A program made the position numbers and the translations under genes. The notes beneath the pieces were generated by a model. The model saw only the letters and a program-made list of their open reading frames with translations. It did no database searches and was not told where the DNA came from. Below, piece after piece: positions 34,920-43,296 of a stretch of DNA of 64,000 nt. Origin of the DNA: CAJXVA01 sp963761755 (lineage in GTDB: Bacteria; Myxococcota_A; Polyangia; Nannocystales; Nannocystaceae); assembly GCA_963761755.1 (NCBI GenBank), contig CAVXIC010000013.1:496001-560000 (forward strand), in the 5' to 3' direction. Position 1 is the stretch's first letter; every line of letters begins with the position of its first letter.

Positions 34920-36191
34920 CGAAGGACAGCGTTCACCACGACCGTGGGGCCTTCAGCGTCCACGCGGACGGCGAGCTCCTTGTTGCGGTGTGGCTCTAGA
35001 TAGGGGCGCCAGCGCGCGGGCACGAGTGGGAGGAGTCGATCGAGTTCGGCCACCATGATGCCGACTGTGGGTGTTTGCGCCCGGGTGCGTGGCGCTTCGA
35101 GCAGCCAATCGAAACGCTCGGGCGTGGATGCGTACGCGACCCAGCCCATCTTTGGCTGGCGGCCTTCGTCGAGCGCGAGCAGGACTCCTCCGCGTTCGAG
35201 CGGCGCCCACGTGACCCCGGTGTCGTCTGGTGTCGTCGCGATCTTCGACCGAAGGTCGAGGTAGGGCAGGACGCTGGCGATGAAGTTCACCCGCGGTGCG
35301 GGCAGGCGGGCGAAGGCGATGAAGCTGCCGTCGGGATCGAGGCGTCCACCTGAGAAAGCGATCTCTCCGAGGCCTTCGAGCGCCGCGCTCACGAAGCCTC
35401 TGGCCATGGGTGGGGCTTGGTCGCGGTAGGCCGCCAGGGCAGTCGCGGACGATTCGTATCGCGCCGCGAGCCCTGCGACGTCGGGCCACGGACCTGTTCG
35501 CGCGCAGGCCACCGCGCCGTCGCAGAGTGCCGACCACGAGGGGGCCGCGTCGCGACGCTTCGGAATCTCGATGGGCCGGTTCGGCTTCCATCGCAGCCGT
35601 CGCGCGCAAGGCGCCTGCCTGAACGCGGACCTCCGCTGAGGCCTGCGGTCGTGTCGCGGCCCGGGGCGTACTGCGAATGGTCTCGAGCACGGTCGCCTCT
35701 GCAGGCACGCCGTGGCTGAACACGTCGAGCACGACCCGATCACCGTCGATGTGCAGGTAGCCGCGCACGTCCCCGGACATCACGCACGTCGAGTCGCCTA
35801 CCGCCGGGCAGGTTGGCTTCGGCAGCACGCCCCGCCGGTTCTCGCCAGCGTTCACCCCGGCGGCGAACCGATGGTGGAGGCCGCCTCCGAGCAACGGTCG
35901 ACCCACCGTCGCAGTCACGGGGGCCTGCGGGTCGAGCACACCGACCCACCCCGGTCTCGGCTCACCCAGCAGCGCGGAGATGGCCGCACCGTCCACGCGA
36001 AGCAGCAGCGCGCCGCCCGAGACGAAGGCGGGACCGTCGGGCGTGCTCATCTCGGTCCACGGCCGCAAGCTGGGCTGGTGTTCGGCGGGAACGTCCTGGA
36101 TGGTCGGACCATCGTCGTTTGCCGGGTCGGATGCGTCCCGCGTGCACCCGGCGAGCAGGGCGAAGGGCAGGAGTACGCGGCACCAGAGCAC
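34916..36191 (-). pseudogene. Lipoprotein gene interrupted by a frameshift
   Basis: From GTG 36191 the frame starts with a clear lipoprotein signal (LLPFALLAGC) and stays coding-like through HIDGDRVVLDVFSHGVPAEA to about position 35595. After that it turns into Arg-rich nonsense, while the frame one base later becomes coding-like (RPIEIPKRRDAAPSW onward) and runs to TAG at 34916. Joining them needs a one-base skip near 35575-35600, that is an inserted base or a two-base loss. The joined product would be about 420 residues, periplasmic, with no recognised family. It follows the RiPP-export operon by 33 bases. Either a real decayed gene or a sequencing error. Confidence 0.7.
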
Positions 36192-36224
36192 GGGGCGGTC
36201 GTATCACGACGTTCCCCTTCCGTT

Positions 36225-37115
36225 TCATCCGCCGGGGTCGGCCTTGCCCTCGCAAGCGTAGGTCACGATGATTCCAGTCCCCGAGGGGAGGGCGGTCGGT
36301 GCGGGAGGGTCCACGTTCGCTTCGACGACCAGGATCCCTGCCCGCGCATCGACCTCCGAGGCGAGCACGCTGACCCAGGCCCCGCCCTGGGTGGCACCGT
36401 CAAGCGTGGTCCAGGAGACCGAGCCGCCATCACGCAGGGCATCGTGTTGCGCCTCAGGGACTGCAAACCGAATGTGGTCTCGGGAGGGGGCGACGAGGCG
36501 GAGCACGGGCGTTCCCGTCGAGACGTAAGCATCGACGTCGACGAAGACGTCCGCGATGGTCGCCGCGAAGGGGGCCCGCAGCGTGAGCGCGTCCTGCCGA
36601 GCGCGCGCACCTCGTGCCTCCGCCTCTTGCTCGCGAACGCGCGCGTCGGAGGCTTTGAGCTCCTCGAGGGAGAGTGCTCGGGCATGGCTCGCGTCTCGTC
36701 GCTCACTCCCGCCAGCGAACTCGCCGAGGCGGTCGACCTCGGCGGTTTCTTCTCGCGCACGGGACAGTCGCCGTTGTGCCAAGCCACGTTCGGCGCGCGT
36801 AACCTGAAGGCTCGCGCGCGCTCCGTCGGCGATGGCTTTCAGTGAAGGGCTGGCAATTGTGGCGACGACCTCGCCCGCGGAGACCGTCGCGCCTCGAGGC
36901 AGGGGAAGTTCCACCGCCCCGGACTCCGCGGCACTGAGGATCACGGCTTGCCGGGACTGGAGGATGCCGGGTGCATCGCACGTGTCGGCGCGGGGATGAG
37001 ATTCCGCAGCCGGGACCGAGGCCGGCTCCGCAGGACGAGACTCGGGAGGGGGCGACGAGAGGTCACAGGCCAGCAGGAGTGCCGCCCCCCAAAGGAGCAG
37101 GTGGCGCGTCAGCAT
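36225..37115 (-). CDS. HlyD/RND-type periplasmic adaptor lipoprotein
   Basis: ATG 37115 begins MLTRHLLLWGAALLLAC, a lipoprotein signal. The rest has the adaptor layout: a lipoyl-like half (AVELPLPRGATVSAGEVVATI), a helical hairpin (about residues 95-165), the second lipoyl half (DALTLRAPFAATIADVFVDV), then a beta-barrel domain. It would bridge an inner-membrane transporter to the outer membrane. Its start overlaps the ABC exporter stop by 7 bases (ATGCTGA), so the two are coupled. It is the second adaptor in this operon, beside the HlyD-type protein at 39304, which is unusual. No TolC gene is present in the window. Confidence 0.82.
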   Translation of the reverse strand: MLTRHLLLWGAALLLACDLSSPPPESRPAEPASVPAAESHPRADTCDAPGILQSRQAVILSAAESGAVELPLPRGATVSAGEVVATIASPSLKAIADGARASLQVTRAERGLAQRRLSRAREETAEVDRLGEFAGGSERRDASHARALSLEELKASDARVREQEAEARGARARQDALTLRAPFAATIADVFVDVDAYVSTGTPVLRLVAPSRDHIRFAVPEAQHDALRDGGSVSWTTLDGATQGGAWVSVLASEVDARAGILVVEANVDPPAPTALPSGTGIIVTYACEGKADPGG

Positions 37116-39307
37116 GCGAGCCCCCGCGGTTGGCCGGCGTGTTCGTGCTGGGCCTGCCACAATGCCGTGTACGTGGACCCCGCGGAGAGGAGTTCTTCGT
37201 GGGTCCCGCGCTCAACGATGCGCCCGCGGTCCATCACGACGATGCAGTCGGCGTTCGCGATCGTGCTCAGGCGGTGCGCGATGACGACACGTGTGCATTC
37301 CAGGGCTTCGAGGGCGTGCTGAATCTTTCTTTCGGTTCGTGTGTCGAGGGCTGACGTGGCCTCGTCGAGGACAAGGATCCGAGGGCGTCCCACAACCGCG
37401 CGGGCGATCGCCAGCCGTTGACGTTGGCCACCGGAGAGCGACGACCCGCCCTCCGCCACCGGCGTGTCGTAGCCCATGGGGAGTTCTGCGATGTCGTCGT
37501 CGATCTGCGCGAGTCGGGCCGCCCACAGCATCGTGTCCTCGCAGGTTTCCGGGGTCCCCATCGTGATGTTGTTGCGGATGGTTCCCGCGAAGAGACGTGG
37601 ATCCTGTCCAACGAAACCGAGCTGTTGTCGGAGGTGGACCTTGTCGAGTTGTTCGACATCGACGCCGTCGATACGGACCAATCCTGACCGAGGCGGGTAC
37701 AGGCCGAGCAAGCAGCTGGCGAGGGTGCTCTTGCCACAACCGGACGGTCCGACGATCGCGACGCTGGTGCCCGGTTCGATGTCGAGGTTGATTCCCGCCA
37801 GCACGGTGGCTGCCGCGTCGTAGCCGAATCGAACATCGCGAAGCTCGATGCGACCCTCGACGGCGATGCGTCGGTACGTCCGCCCAGACGCTTGTTCGAG
37901 CGGGTGCTCGTAGACGTCGTTGAGGCGCTCGGCCACGCTCTGCGCGCTGACCATCTGTTCGAGCGTCTCCAGCAGCGAGGCTACCGGCGTGACGAAACCG
38001 GGAATGAGAGCAGCGAGCGCGAACAGCGTGCCGAGCGACAGTGAGCCCGTCGCCGCAGAGACGCCTGCAATACCCAGCAGCACGGCGGGGATTGCAAGCT
38101 GGGCGAGGTCTTGAAGTGCGGCGAGGTTGGCGTCGAAGGTGTTGCTCCTCGCGTTGGCATTCAGCTGGTCGACTTGGGCGTCGGCCCATCCCGCCGCCAT
38201 CGACGTCTCACGACCCATCGCCTTGAGCGTCCCCAGTCCTGAGACCAACTCGATCTGGCGCGACTGGCAGGTCGCCTCGGCAAGCATCAACTCGGTCATG
38301 AGGTGGCGGCGGCGGCGGGCACCAACCCCGACGGTGGCGGCGTGAAAGCTTGCGATCGCCAGTGCGCCCAGGCCAACGCCCACGTGTATGGAGAGCAACG
38401 CCACGAGGAAGAGCACCGCGACCGCCGCGTCGAGCATGGTGGACAGGGCCGCTGCAGAGAGCACATTTCGCAGTACGCTCATACTGTTGATCCGCTGCTG
38501 CAGGTCCCCATTCGTGCGGGTGGCGGTGAACGCAAGCGGGAGACGGATGATGTGGTTGACGAACGAGACGCGCAGTCGGGCGTCCATCCTTACGGTCAAT
38601 GCGATCAGGACGCGGCTGCGAACGAATCGGGTCACGGCGCGGCAGCTCGCGAGGACCGCGAGCGCGACGACCAGCGTCACCAAGGCTCGGGCGTCGCCGC
38701 GGGGGATGAAGTCCTCGACCGCCAGAGCCATCGCCAGCGGAGCGCCGAAGCCCAAGAACTGTCCGAACAGCGAAAGAGCAACCGCACTGATCACCGGGCC
38801 TCGGAACTCTGAGAGCAGACGAAAGTAGCGCCGCAGCGGGTTCTCGTGGCGCTCCGTCGAAGGGGCGAAGGATTCGTCCCGCTCGAACTGGATGGCGATC
38901 CCCGTCAGAGAACGGCCCAGGTCTGCACGACTCACCTGACGCTCACCCGAGGCTGGATCGAGGATCTGTGTCTTGCGTCTTCCGTGGCGGGCGAGGACGA
39001 CGTAGTGGTCGAACTCCCAGTGGAGAATTGCCCCCGGATCGAGCTGATCCAGCTCGTGAGGGTCGACGCGGTAGACTCGGCCGATGAGCCCGTGGCCACG
39101 GGCAACGTCGAGGAGGCGGCTCGCATCGACACCTTGCGTGACATCGCCGAAGTCCCGGCGCAGCGTGTCCAGCGAGACGCGCTTTCCGAAGCCGCCAAGA
39201 ACCATTGCCAAACACGCCGGGGCGCACTCGACTGGTGTCATCTGTTGAACGAACTCCAGGCGGCCTCGCCGAGTGCCGAGCCGAGAAAGCGTGTGTTCAA
39301 CACTCAT
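37109..39307 (-). CDS. Peptidase-containing ABC exporter (C39, PCAT type)
   Basis: Residues 15-130 form a C39 peptidase that cuts leader peptides after Gly-Gly: ECAPACL with catalytic Cys28, DHYVVL with His101 and ILDPASGE with Asp117 are all present. A six-helix transmembrane domain follows (about 165-450). The ATPase domain (480-725) has Walker A GPSGCGKST, signature LSGGQRQRLAIARA, Walker B ILVLDEATSALD and a switch His (VIAHRLS). At 732 residues it is the normal length for bacteriocin and microcin exporters. It should process and export the precursor encoded at 42997. It overlaps the genes on both sides (4 and 7 bases). Confidence 0.95.
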   Translation of the reverse strand: MSVEHTLSRLGTRRGRLEFVQQMTPVECAPACLAMVLGGFGKRVSLDTLRRDFGDVTQGVDASRLLDVARGHGLIGRVYRVDPHELDQLDPGAILHWEFDHYVVLARHGRRKTQILDPASGERQVSRADLGRSLTGIAIQFERDESFAPSTERHENPLRRYFRLLSEFRGPVISAVALSLFGQFLGFGAPLAMALAVEDFIPRGDARALVTLVVALAVLASCRAVTRFVRSRVLIALTVRMDARLRVSFVNHIIRLPLAFTATRTNGDLQQRINSMSVLRNVLSAAALSTMLDAAVAVLFLVALLSIHVGVGLGALAIASFHAATVGVGARRRRHLMTELMLAEATCQSRQIELVSGLGTLKAMGRETSMAAGWADAQVDQLNANARSNTFDANLAALQDLAQLAIPAVLLGIAGVSAATGSLSLGTLFALAALIPGFVTPVASLLETLEQMVSAQSVAERLNDVYEHPLEQASGRTYRRIAVEGRIELRDVRFGYDAAATVLAGINLDIEPGTSVAIVGPSGCGKSTLASCLLGLYPPRSGLVRIDGVDVEQLDKVHLRQQLGFVGQDPRLFAGTIRNNITMGTPETCEDTMLWAARLAQIDDDIAELPMGYDTPVAEGGSSLSGGQRQRLAIARAVVGRPRILVLDEATSALDTRTERKIQHALEALECTRVVIAHRLSTIANADCIVVMDRGRIVERGTHEELLSAGSTYTALWQAQHEHAGQPRGLAC

Positions 39308-40230
39308 TGGGTCTCCTCGTGAAGCAGGCGCTCGAGCAAAGAGCGCTCGCGAACCATGACTTCGACTGTTGCTGTCATCCCGTCGAACAGTTGCAGGGAA
39401 CGCCCACGGTCGTCGCGAACCACCGTTTCGGTCGTAGCGCCCAGAGCGATGCTTCCATGCTCGTCGCCTGCGATCCGTGCGTCGGCGAGCGCCTCGACCT
39501 CACCAGGACTGAGGGATCCGTTGGAAATATGATCGACTCTGAGGCGTACCTTTGCGTCGGGGTGACGGTCGAACGTGAGCCGCAGGGGCGCATCGACGTT
39601 GAGCTTGGGTCGGGCGTTGCCGGGTAGGAATGCAACAACCCGGGCCGACAGAGTCTCGGCTGCCACCGTGCAGACGACCTGGCCGGCCTCGGTTGTCTGG
39701 CCTGCATGGACTCGCACTGCTTGGACGCGACCGGCGGACGGTGCCCGGATCTCTGTGGCGTCGAGTGCCGCCCGCGCTCGCGCCAGTGTATGGACGAGTT
39801 GTCCCACGCGTTCGCGCGCGGCGAGGTTGGCGGGCGCGCGGAGCATGGCCCGCACGGCGTCGTCGTATTCGGCGCGTACTCGCCTGTGCTCGTGCTGCGC
39901 CATGGTCGACTCGGTGTGCGCCAACAGCTCTCCAGTCTCCACCCACTGCCCGGGCTGCACGAAGATGGAGTCGATTGCGCCGCCGCTGGGTGCTCGGGCG
40001 AAGGCGACACCGTCGAACCGTATGAGCGCGCGCCCGGATACGTACTCCGGGCTCGAGACCCAGGCCGCCGTGGCGAGGAGCAGGGCGGACACGACCGTGA
40101 GCGTCGCGACGATCAGCAGGGGGCCGGGTCGCGATGGAGCCAACGGACGTCCGGGGATTCGCGGCGCTCGGTGGGCGTCTACGGCTTCGGCGCGGAAGAT
40201 TCGAGACATGTCGTCGAAGGTCGACTTCAC
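39304..40230 (-). CDS. HlyD-type membrane fusion protein for the ABC exporter
   Basis: GTG 40230 overlaps the previous stop (GTGA) and has GGAGG in front. The N-terminus is cytoplasmic, one transmembrane helix (LLIVATLTVVSALLLATAAW) follows, then lipoyl halves (GAIDSIFVQPGQWVETGELL and IRAPSAGRVQAVRVHAGQ) around a short helical hairpin, and a C-terminal barrel (FLPGNARPKLNVDAPLRL). This matches adaptors of the CvaA/HlyD family that pair with C39 exporters. At 308 residues the hairpin is short. The gene is coupled to the exporter by an ATGA overlap. Confidence 0.9.
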   Translation of the reverse strand: MKSTFDDMSRIFRAEAVDAHRAPRIPGRPLAPSRPGPLLIVATLTVVSALLLATAAWVSSPEYVSGRALIRFDGVAFARAPSGGAIDSIFVQPGQWVETGELLAHTESTMAQHEHRRVRAEYDDAVRAMLRAPANLAARERVGQLVHTLARARAALDATEIRAPSAGRVQAVRVHAGQTTEAGQVVCTVAAETLSARVVAFLPGNARPKLNVDAPLRLTFDRHPDAKVRLRVDHISNGSLSPGEVEALADARIAGDEHGSIALGATTETVVRDDRGRSLQLFDGMTATVEVMVRERSLLERLLHEETQ

Positions 40231-41717
40231 GCGCCCTCCGCCAAGCTGGAGGGCGTTGAAACGCTGATCTCGCGCCGCAGCACGGCCTCCGCCTTGTGTG
40301 TCGCTTCCAGTAGGGCATCGACATCGGTGATCGTGTCGAGCTCGCGCAGGAGATCGTTGACGAGTCTTGCGTCTGAACCGAGGCTGCGAACGCCACGCTC
40401 CGGTTTCGCCAGCAAGCCGGTCGCGACGAACGCCGTCGACCATCGGGTCGGCTCCGGAGGGGCGAAGAGATCGGGAAGCTGGACGAGCCCGAGCTCCGGT
40501 CCGTCGGCCACCTGTCCGTGGAATACGACGTCATATTCGTGTTCGACCGCTGCTCGAATCGGCGACTTCGCCCCACCACACGCGATCAGGACCCGGCTGA
40601 CCCGCTCGCAGAGAACGTCTCGGTCGTGGAGCACATGCGTGGACCCCAACTCGGACCGCAGCGCATCGAGCAGCCCCTCGACGAACTGCACGACTTGTAC
40701 GTCACGAGCCACACGCCGCTTCCATTGGAGCATCGCCTCGAGCGCCTCGAGGGCAGCACGCACGTGGTATACGAAGTCGAAGAGTTCGATGCCAAGCAAG
40801 GTCCCGTCCGACTCCTCGGGGCGCTTCGAGAGCGTCGGCGTCGTGTGGTCGCAGAGCTTCCCGACGAACGGCGTTCCATGGACCAGGGGGACCTCGAGGT
40901 CGAGGAATCGTCCATCGAGTGTGAAGTTGTTGAAGTACGAACCCCAGTAGATACCGAGCTCGAAGTGGCGAAGGAAGTTCCATACACCGCGGTCGATCGC
41001 GTCGCGGAGGTGCGAGATCACGGCACTCGGGGAGAGGGCCGAGGCGAGTGGGACCGCGGCTGATGGCGGCTGAGCGTACATCGCAAGCCGGTAGCCGAAG
41101 TCGGCGATCGCCGGCGCGCTCGGGCGAATGAAGCTCAGCAGCCACAGGATGTTCGACAGTCGTGCGAAGTCCCCGGGTTTGACCGAGATCGCCTGCAGGG
41201 TGCGGTCGCAGGCAGGGAAAGGCCCATCGCAGGAGCGCTCGAAGCTCGCGACACCGCGCGCGAGCTCGCTCGGCATTCTGCGGAGCAGGAGCCCTTCGCA
41301 CTCGACGATGAGATCGGCGGCACCACGAGCTTGCATGAAGACCGTCGCGATGCGCTCTCGGACCGCCGAACTGGGGAACATGTGACCCGTTGCGTGGTAC
41401 GTGTCCGCCGACTCGGCCCAGTTGGCGGCCAAAGGGGTGCGTCCGACGCCCTTGAGGTACTTGCCCTTGTAGAAGCCCGCCCGTCCGGATCCGAGGCGCC
41501 GGCGCACGTTCATCTCGCCGTTGAGCTGAAGGTCGGCGTAGAGCACCGAGCCAGGATCGAAGGAGGGGTCGGGGACGCGAAATGCCCCGATCTTCGAGAG
41601 GTCGACGCAGACGTCCAGCGCTTGGTGGGCGGGCTGCAATGCCGTGAACCCGCCGGGCTCGACGGGAACAGGAACGGACCAGGAGCAGGACTGGTGGGCG
41701 TAGGGGCGAATCGTCAT
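40227..41717 (-). CDS. SelO/YdiU-like protein with degenerate catalytic loop
   Basis: This 496-residue cytoplasmic protein carries a series of segments that line up in order with the protein AMPylase SelO (YdiU). They are LGSGRAGF with KYLKGVGRTP (SelO LGDGRG...LKGAGxTPYSR; Lys89), AVRERIATVFM with Glu121 (SelO STIREsLaSEAM), SVKPGDFARLSNILWL (SelO VAPSHLRFGHFEHF), then WGSYFNNFTLDGRFLDLE (258-275) where SelO has HGVMNTDN...LDYG. The HG and catalytic Asp of the loop are replaced (WG, Asn), but the metal Asp273 is kept. It could be a pseudo-AMPylase or an enzyme with altered chemistry acting on the precursor. ATG 41717 has GGAG upstream. Homology is judged by eye. Confidence 0.55.
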   Translation of the reverse strand: MTIRPYAHQSCSWSVPVPVEPGGFTALQPAHQALDVCVDLSKIGAFRVPDPSFDPGSVLYADLQLNGEMNVRRRLGSGRAGFYKGKYLKGVGRTPLAANWAESADTYHATGHMFPSSAVRERIATVFMQARGAADLIVECEGLLLRRMPSELARGVASFERSCDGPFPACDRTLQAISVKPGDFARLSNILWLLSFIRPSAPAIADFGYRLAMYAQPPSAAVPLASALSPSAVISHLRDAIDRGVWNFLRHFELGIYWGSYFNNFTLDGRFLDLEVPLVHGTPFVGKLCDHTTPTLSKRPEESDGTLLGIELFDFVYHVRAALEALEAMLQWKRRVARDVQVVQFVEGLLDALRSELGSTHVLHDRDVLCERVSRVLIACGGAKSPIRAAVEHEYDVVFHGQVADGPELGLVQLPDLFAPPEPTRWSTAFVATGLLAKPERGVRSLGSDARLVNDLLRELDTITDVDALLEATHKAEAVLRREISVSTPSSLAEGA

Positions 41718-41730
41718 GGTGCGGGCTCCG

Positions 41731-42933
41731 CTAGCTCATCAGAAACAGATCGCGGGGTTCGGACGCCTCGGTCGGGAGCCGTTCGAGGTGGTCGAAAGCG
41801 TGACGCAGCAGCTCGACGCTGTTGGACTCCCGCACGTGTCCCAGTGCCCGCAGCAGCGACTTGGGTGCTCGATCGTAGCGGTGCGCGCTCGCGACCTGGT
41901 CGACGAGCTTGGAGAACGAATCGCGCACGATGCCGCGGCTGGAGATCTCCGACCACGGATCTTCTCCGAGAGCGTTGAAGTTGGTGAACCTAAAGTCGAG
42001 CGGGCCGTCGTCGGGCGCTCGCCACGACGTCTCCCCGAGCGCGTTGCCCATGCGGTGACGCGAGGGGGAATCGTGTTTGATCTTCTCCCAGAGCCGTTGT
42101 CCAAGTTCGCCCAGGAGGTCGCGTTTCCACGTTGCATCGACGTGCACTGGAGCTTGGAGCTGTTCGACGGTGCGGTGGTCGCTGAGGCCTCCCAGGTGGC
42201 GTAGCCACATCCGGGTGTATCGACGCTGGAGCTGACCGTAGCTCAGTTCGTGCCGGAGCCAACGCAACATTCTCGGGCTCCGCCTCAAGCTCGCGACGTC
42301 GAAGCCTGGGAAGCGGCCGGTGCAGTAGAACTCCGCGATAGAGGTGAAGAACCCGGGGGTTTGGACCGCGAAGTCTGGATTGAATCGGCGGTACTCGGAA
42401 GCGTGACTCTCTCGATAGGATACGGTCAGCGACTGAATCATCGATCCGAGATCGAACATCTCCGTGAGGTCGACACAGGACAGGTACCAGTAGTCCAGTC
42501 CGACGGTTGCGGCCGCTTCCGTCACCAGCTGCACGAAGACGAGGTCTTCGAGGTTTGCACCATCGATCGTCGTCGTCCCGACCCCAAGGTTGGGGACGAG
42601 GGCGACGATCTCTTGCAGCGACCACGCGTGGAGGTAGTCGTGCGCGGCAAACAAGAGTTCGTACATCAAACGGTCTCCCTCGTTCGCCTCGCGTAGGCAC
42701 ATCGAGGGGTCCTCCAACCACTGCGCCAGCGCCGAACCTCGAGGCATGTAGATCTGTGGGCGGTATAGATTCCAGCCGCCGAGCGCTTGAGGGATGGCAC
42801 CGCTGTAGAACCACGAGGCCTCGGCTGCACGTCGAACCAGGTCGACACCGGGGTCGTCCAGAAGTTGCCGAACGGGCAAGATTCCGGTGAGATCGGCGGT
42901 CGCGCGGAAGGACGTTGGGGCGAGTGCGGACAT
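41731..42933 (-). CDS. Unknown protein of the RiPP-like operon (400 residues)
   Basis: I do not recognise a family. The protein is soluble, largely helical and rich in Trp, Tyr and His. A helix with HDYLHAWSLQEI and, about 45 residues later, QLVTEAAATVGLDYWYL place two His and a Glu in positions that could bind metal, as in helical-bundle diiron proteins. This is a suggestion only. ATG 42933 is preferred over GTG 42975, because the latter lies inside an RNA hairpin. The gene follows the precursor after 63 bases and ends 13 bases before the SelO-like gene, so it is clearly part of the operon and likely acts in peptide modification. Confidence 0.6.
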   Translation of the reverse strand: MSALAPTSFRATADLTGILPVRQLLDDPGVDLVRRAAEASWFYSGAIPQALGGWNLYRPQIYMPRGSALAQWLEDPSMCLREANEGDRLMYELLFAAHDYLHAWSLQEIVALVPNLGVGTTTIDGANLEDLVFVQLVTEAAATVGLDYWYLSCVDLTEMFDLGSMIQSLTVSYRESHASEYRRFNPDFAVQTPGFFTSIAEFYCTGRFPGFDVASLRRSPRMLRWLRHELSYGQLQRRYTRMWLRHLGGLSDHRTVEQLQAPVHVDATWKRDLLGELGQRLWEKIKHDSPSRHRMGNALGETSWRAPDDGPLDFRFTNFNALGEDPWSEISSRGIVRDSFSKLVDQVASAHRYDRAPKSLLRALGHVRESNSVELLRHAFDHLERLPTEASEPRDLFLMS

Positions 42934-42954
42934 GGGCGTGCGAGAGCAACCGGA

Positions 42955-42972
42955 CCGTGCCCGAAGGCACGG
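42955..42972 (-). promoter_or_regulatory. UUCG-tetraloop hairpin after the precursor gene
   Basis: The minus-strand RNA reads CCGUGCC-UUCG-GGCACGG, a perfect 7-bp stem with the extra-stable UUCG loop, 25 bases past the precursor stop and with no T tract after it. Such a hairpin can act as a partial terminator or 3' stabiliser that makes the precursor more abundant than the downstream enzymes. Confidence 0.65.
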
Positions 42973-42996
42973 CACCGGAAAGAGATATTGCAGGGA

Positions 42997-43206
42997 CTAC
43001 GGAAAGGTGGGCAGGACGCCGGGGATTCCGCCGATGATCCCGTCGCCTTTGATCGTGCCTTTGGAGTTCTCGTACTCCTCGCCTTCGTCACCGCGGACTT
43101 TGGCTTTGGCTTTGCCCTTGCTTCCCATGTCGTCGGCACCGCCGCCGCATCGCACGGACGCCAGGTCTTCAATCGTTAGTTCGCGGAGTTCTTCTTTCTT
43201 GCTCAT
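42997..43206 (-). CDS. Putative RiPP precursor peptide with Gly-Gly leader
   Basis: ATG 43206, with AAGGA about 10 bases upstream, encodes 69 residues starting MSKKEELRELTIEDLASVRC and followed by GGG (21-23). The leader has the amphipathic LTIEDLASV pattern and Gly-Gly end of C39-cleaved peptides, with one residue more than the classic V-x-G-G spacing. The core (about 46 residues) is very hydrophilic, Lys/Asp/Glu/Gly-rich, and ends GIIGGIPGVLPTFP. It has no Cys, Ser is scarce and Pro residues cluster at 62, 66 and 69, so lanthionine formation is unlikely. Pro or Asp hydroxylation by the adjacent oxygenase is conceivable. A second GG at 59-60 could be another cut site. An upstream ATG-like start would add 13 unlikely residues. 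Confidence 0.75.
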   Translation of the reverse strand: MSKKEELRELTIEDLASVRCGGGADDMGSKGKAKAKVRGDEGEEYENSKGTIKGDGIIGGIPGVLPTFP

Positions 43207-43296
43207 CGTGTTTGTTCCTTCTTGGGTGTGGTATAATGCGAGCACCTTGGTGGCGCTCGCGCTCGGTGGTGAAGAGCGTGGTCCGCCTGAAACGGA

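Noticed and set aside
42934..42975. GTG 42975 as start of the unknown RiPP-operon protein
   Set aside because: It lies inside the UUCG hairpin and adds 14 residues (Arg/Cys-rich) with no coding look. ATG 42933 follows the hairpin.
43232..43237. Perfect TATAAT on the plus strand between oxygenase and precursor genes
   Set aside because: No -35 element at the right distance and no plus-strand gene downstream. On the minus strand it gives only a weak -10-like CATTAT without a -35.
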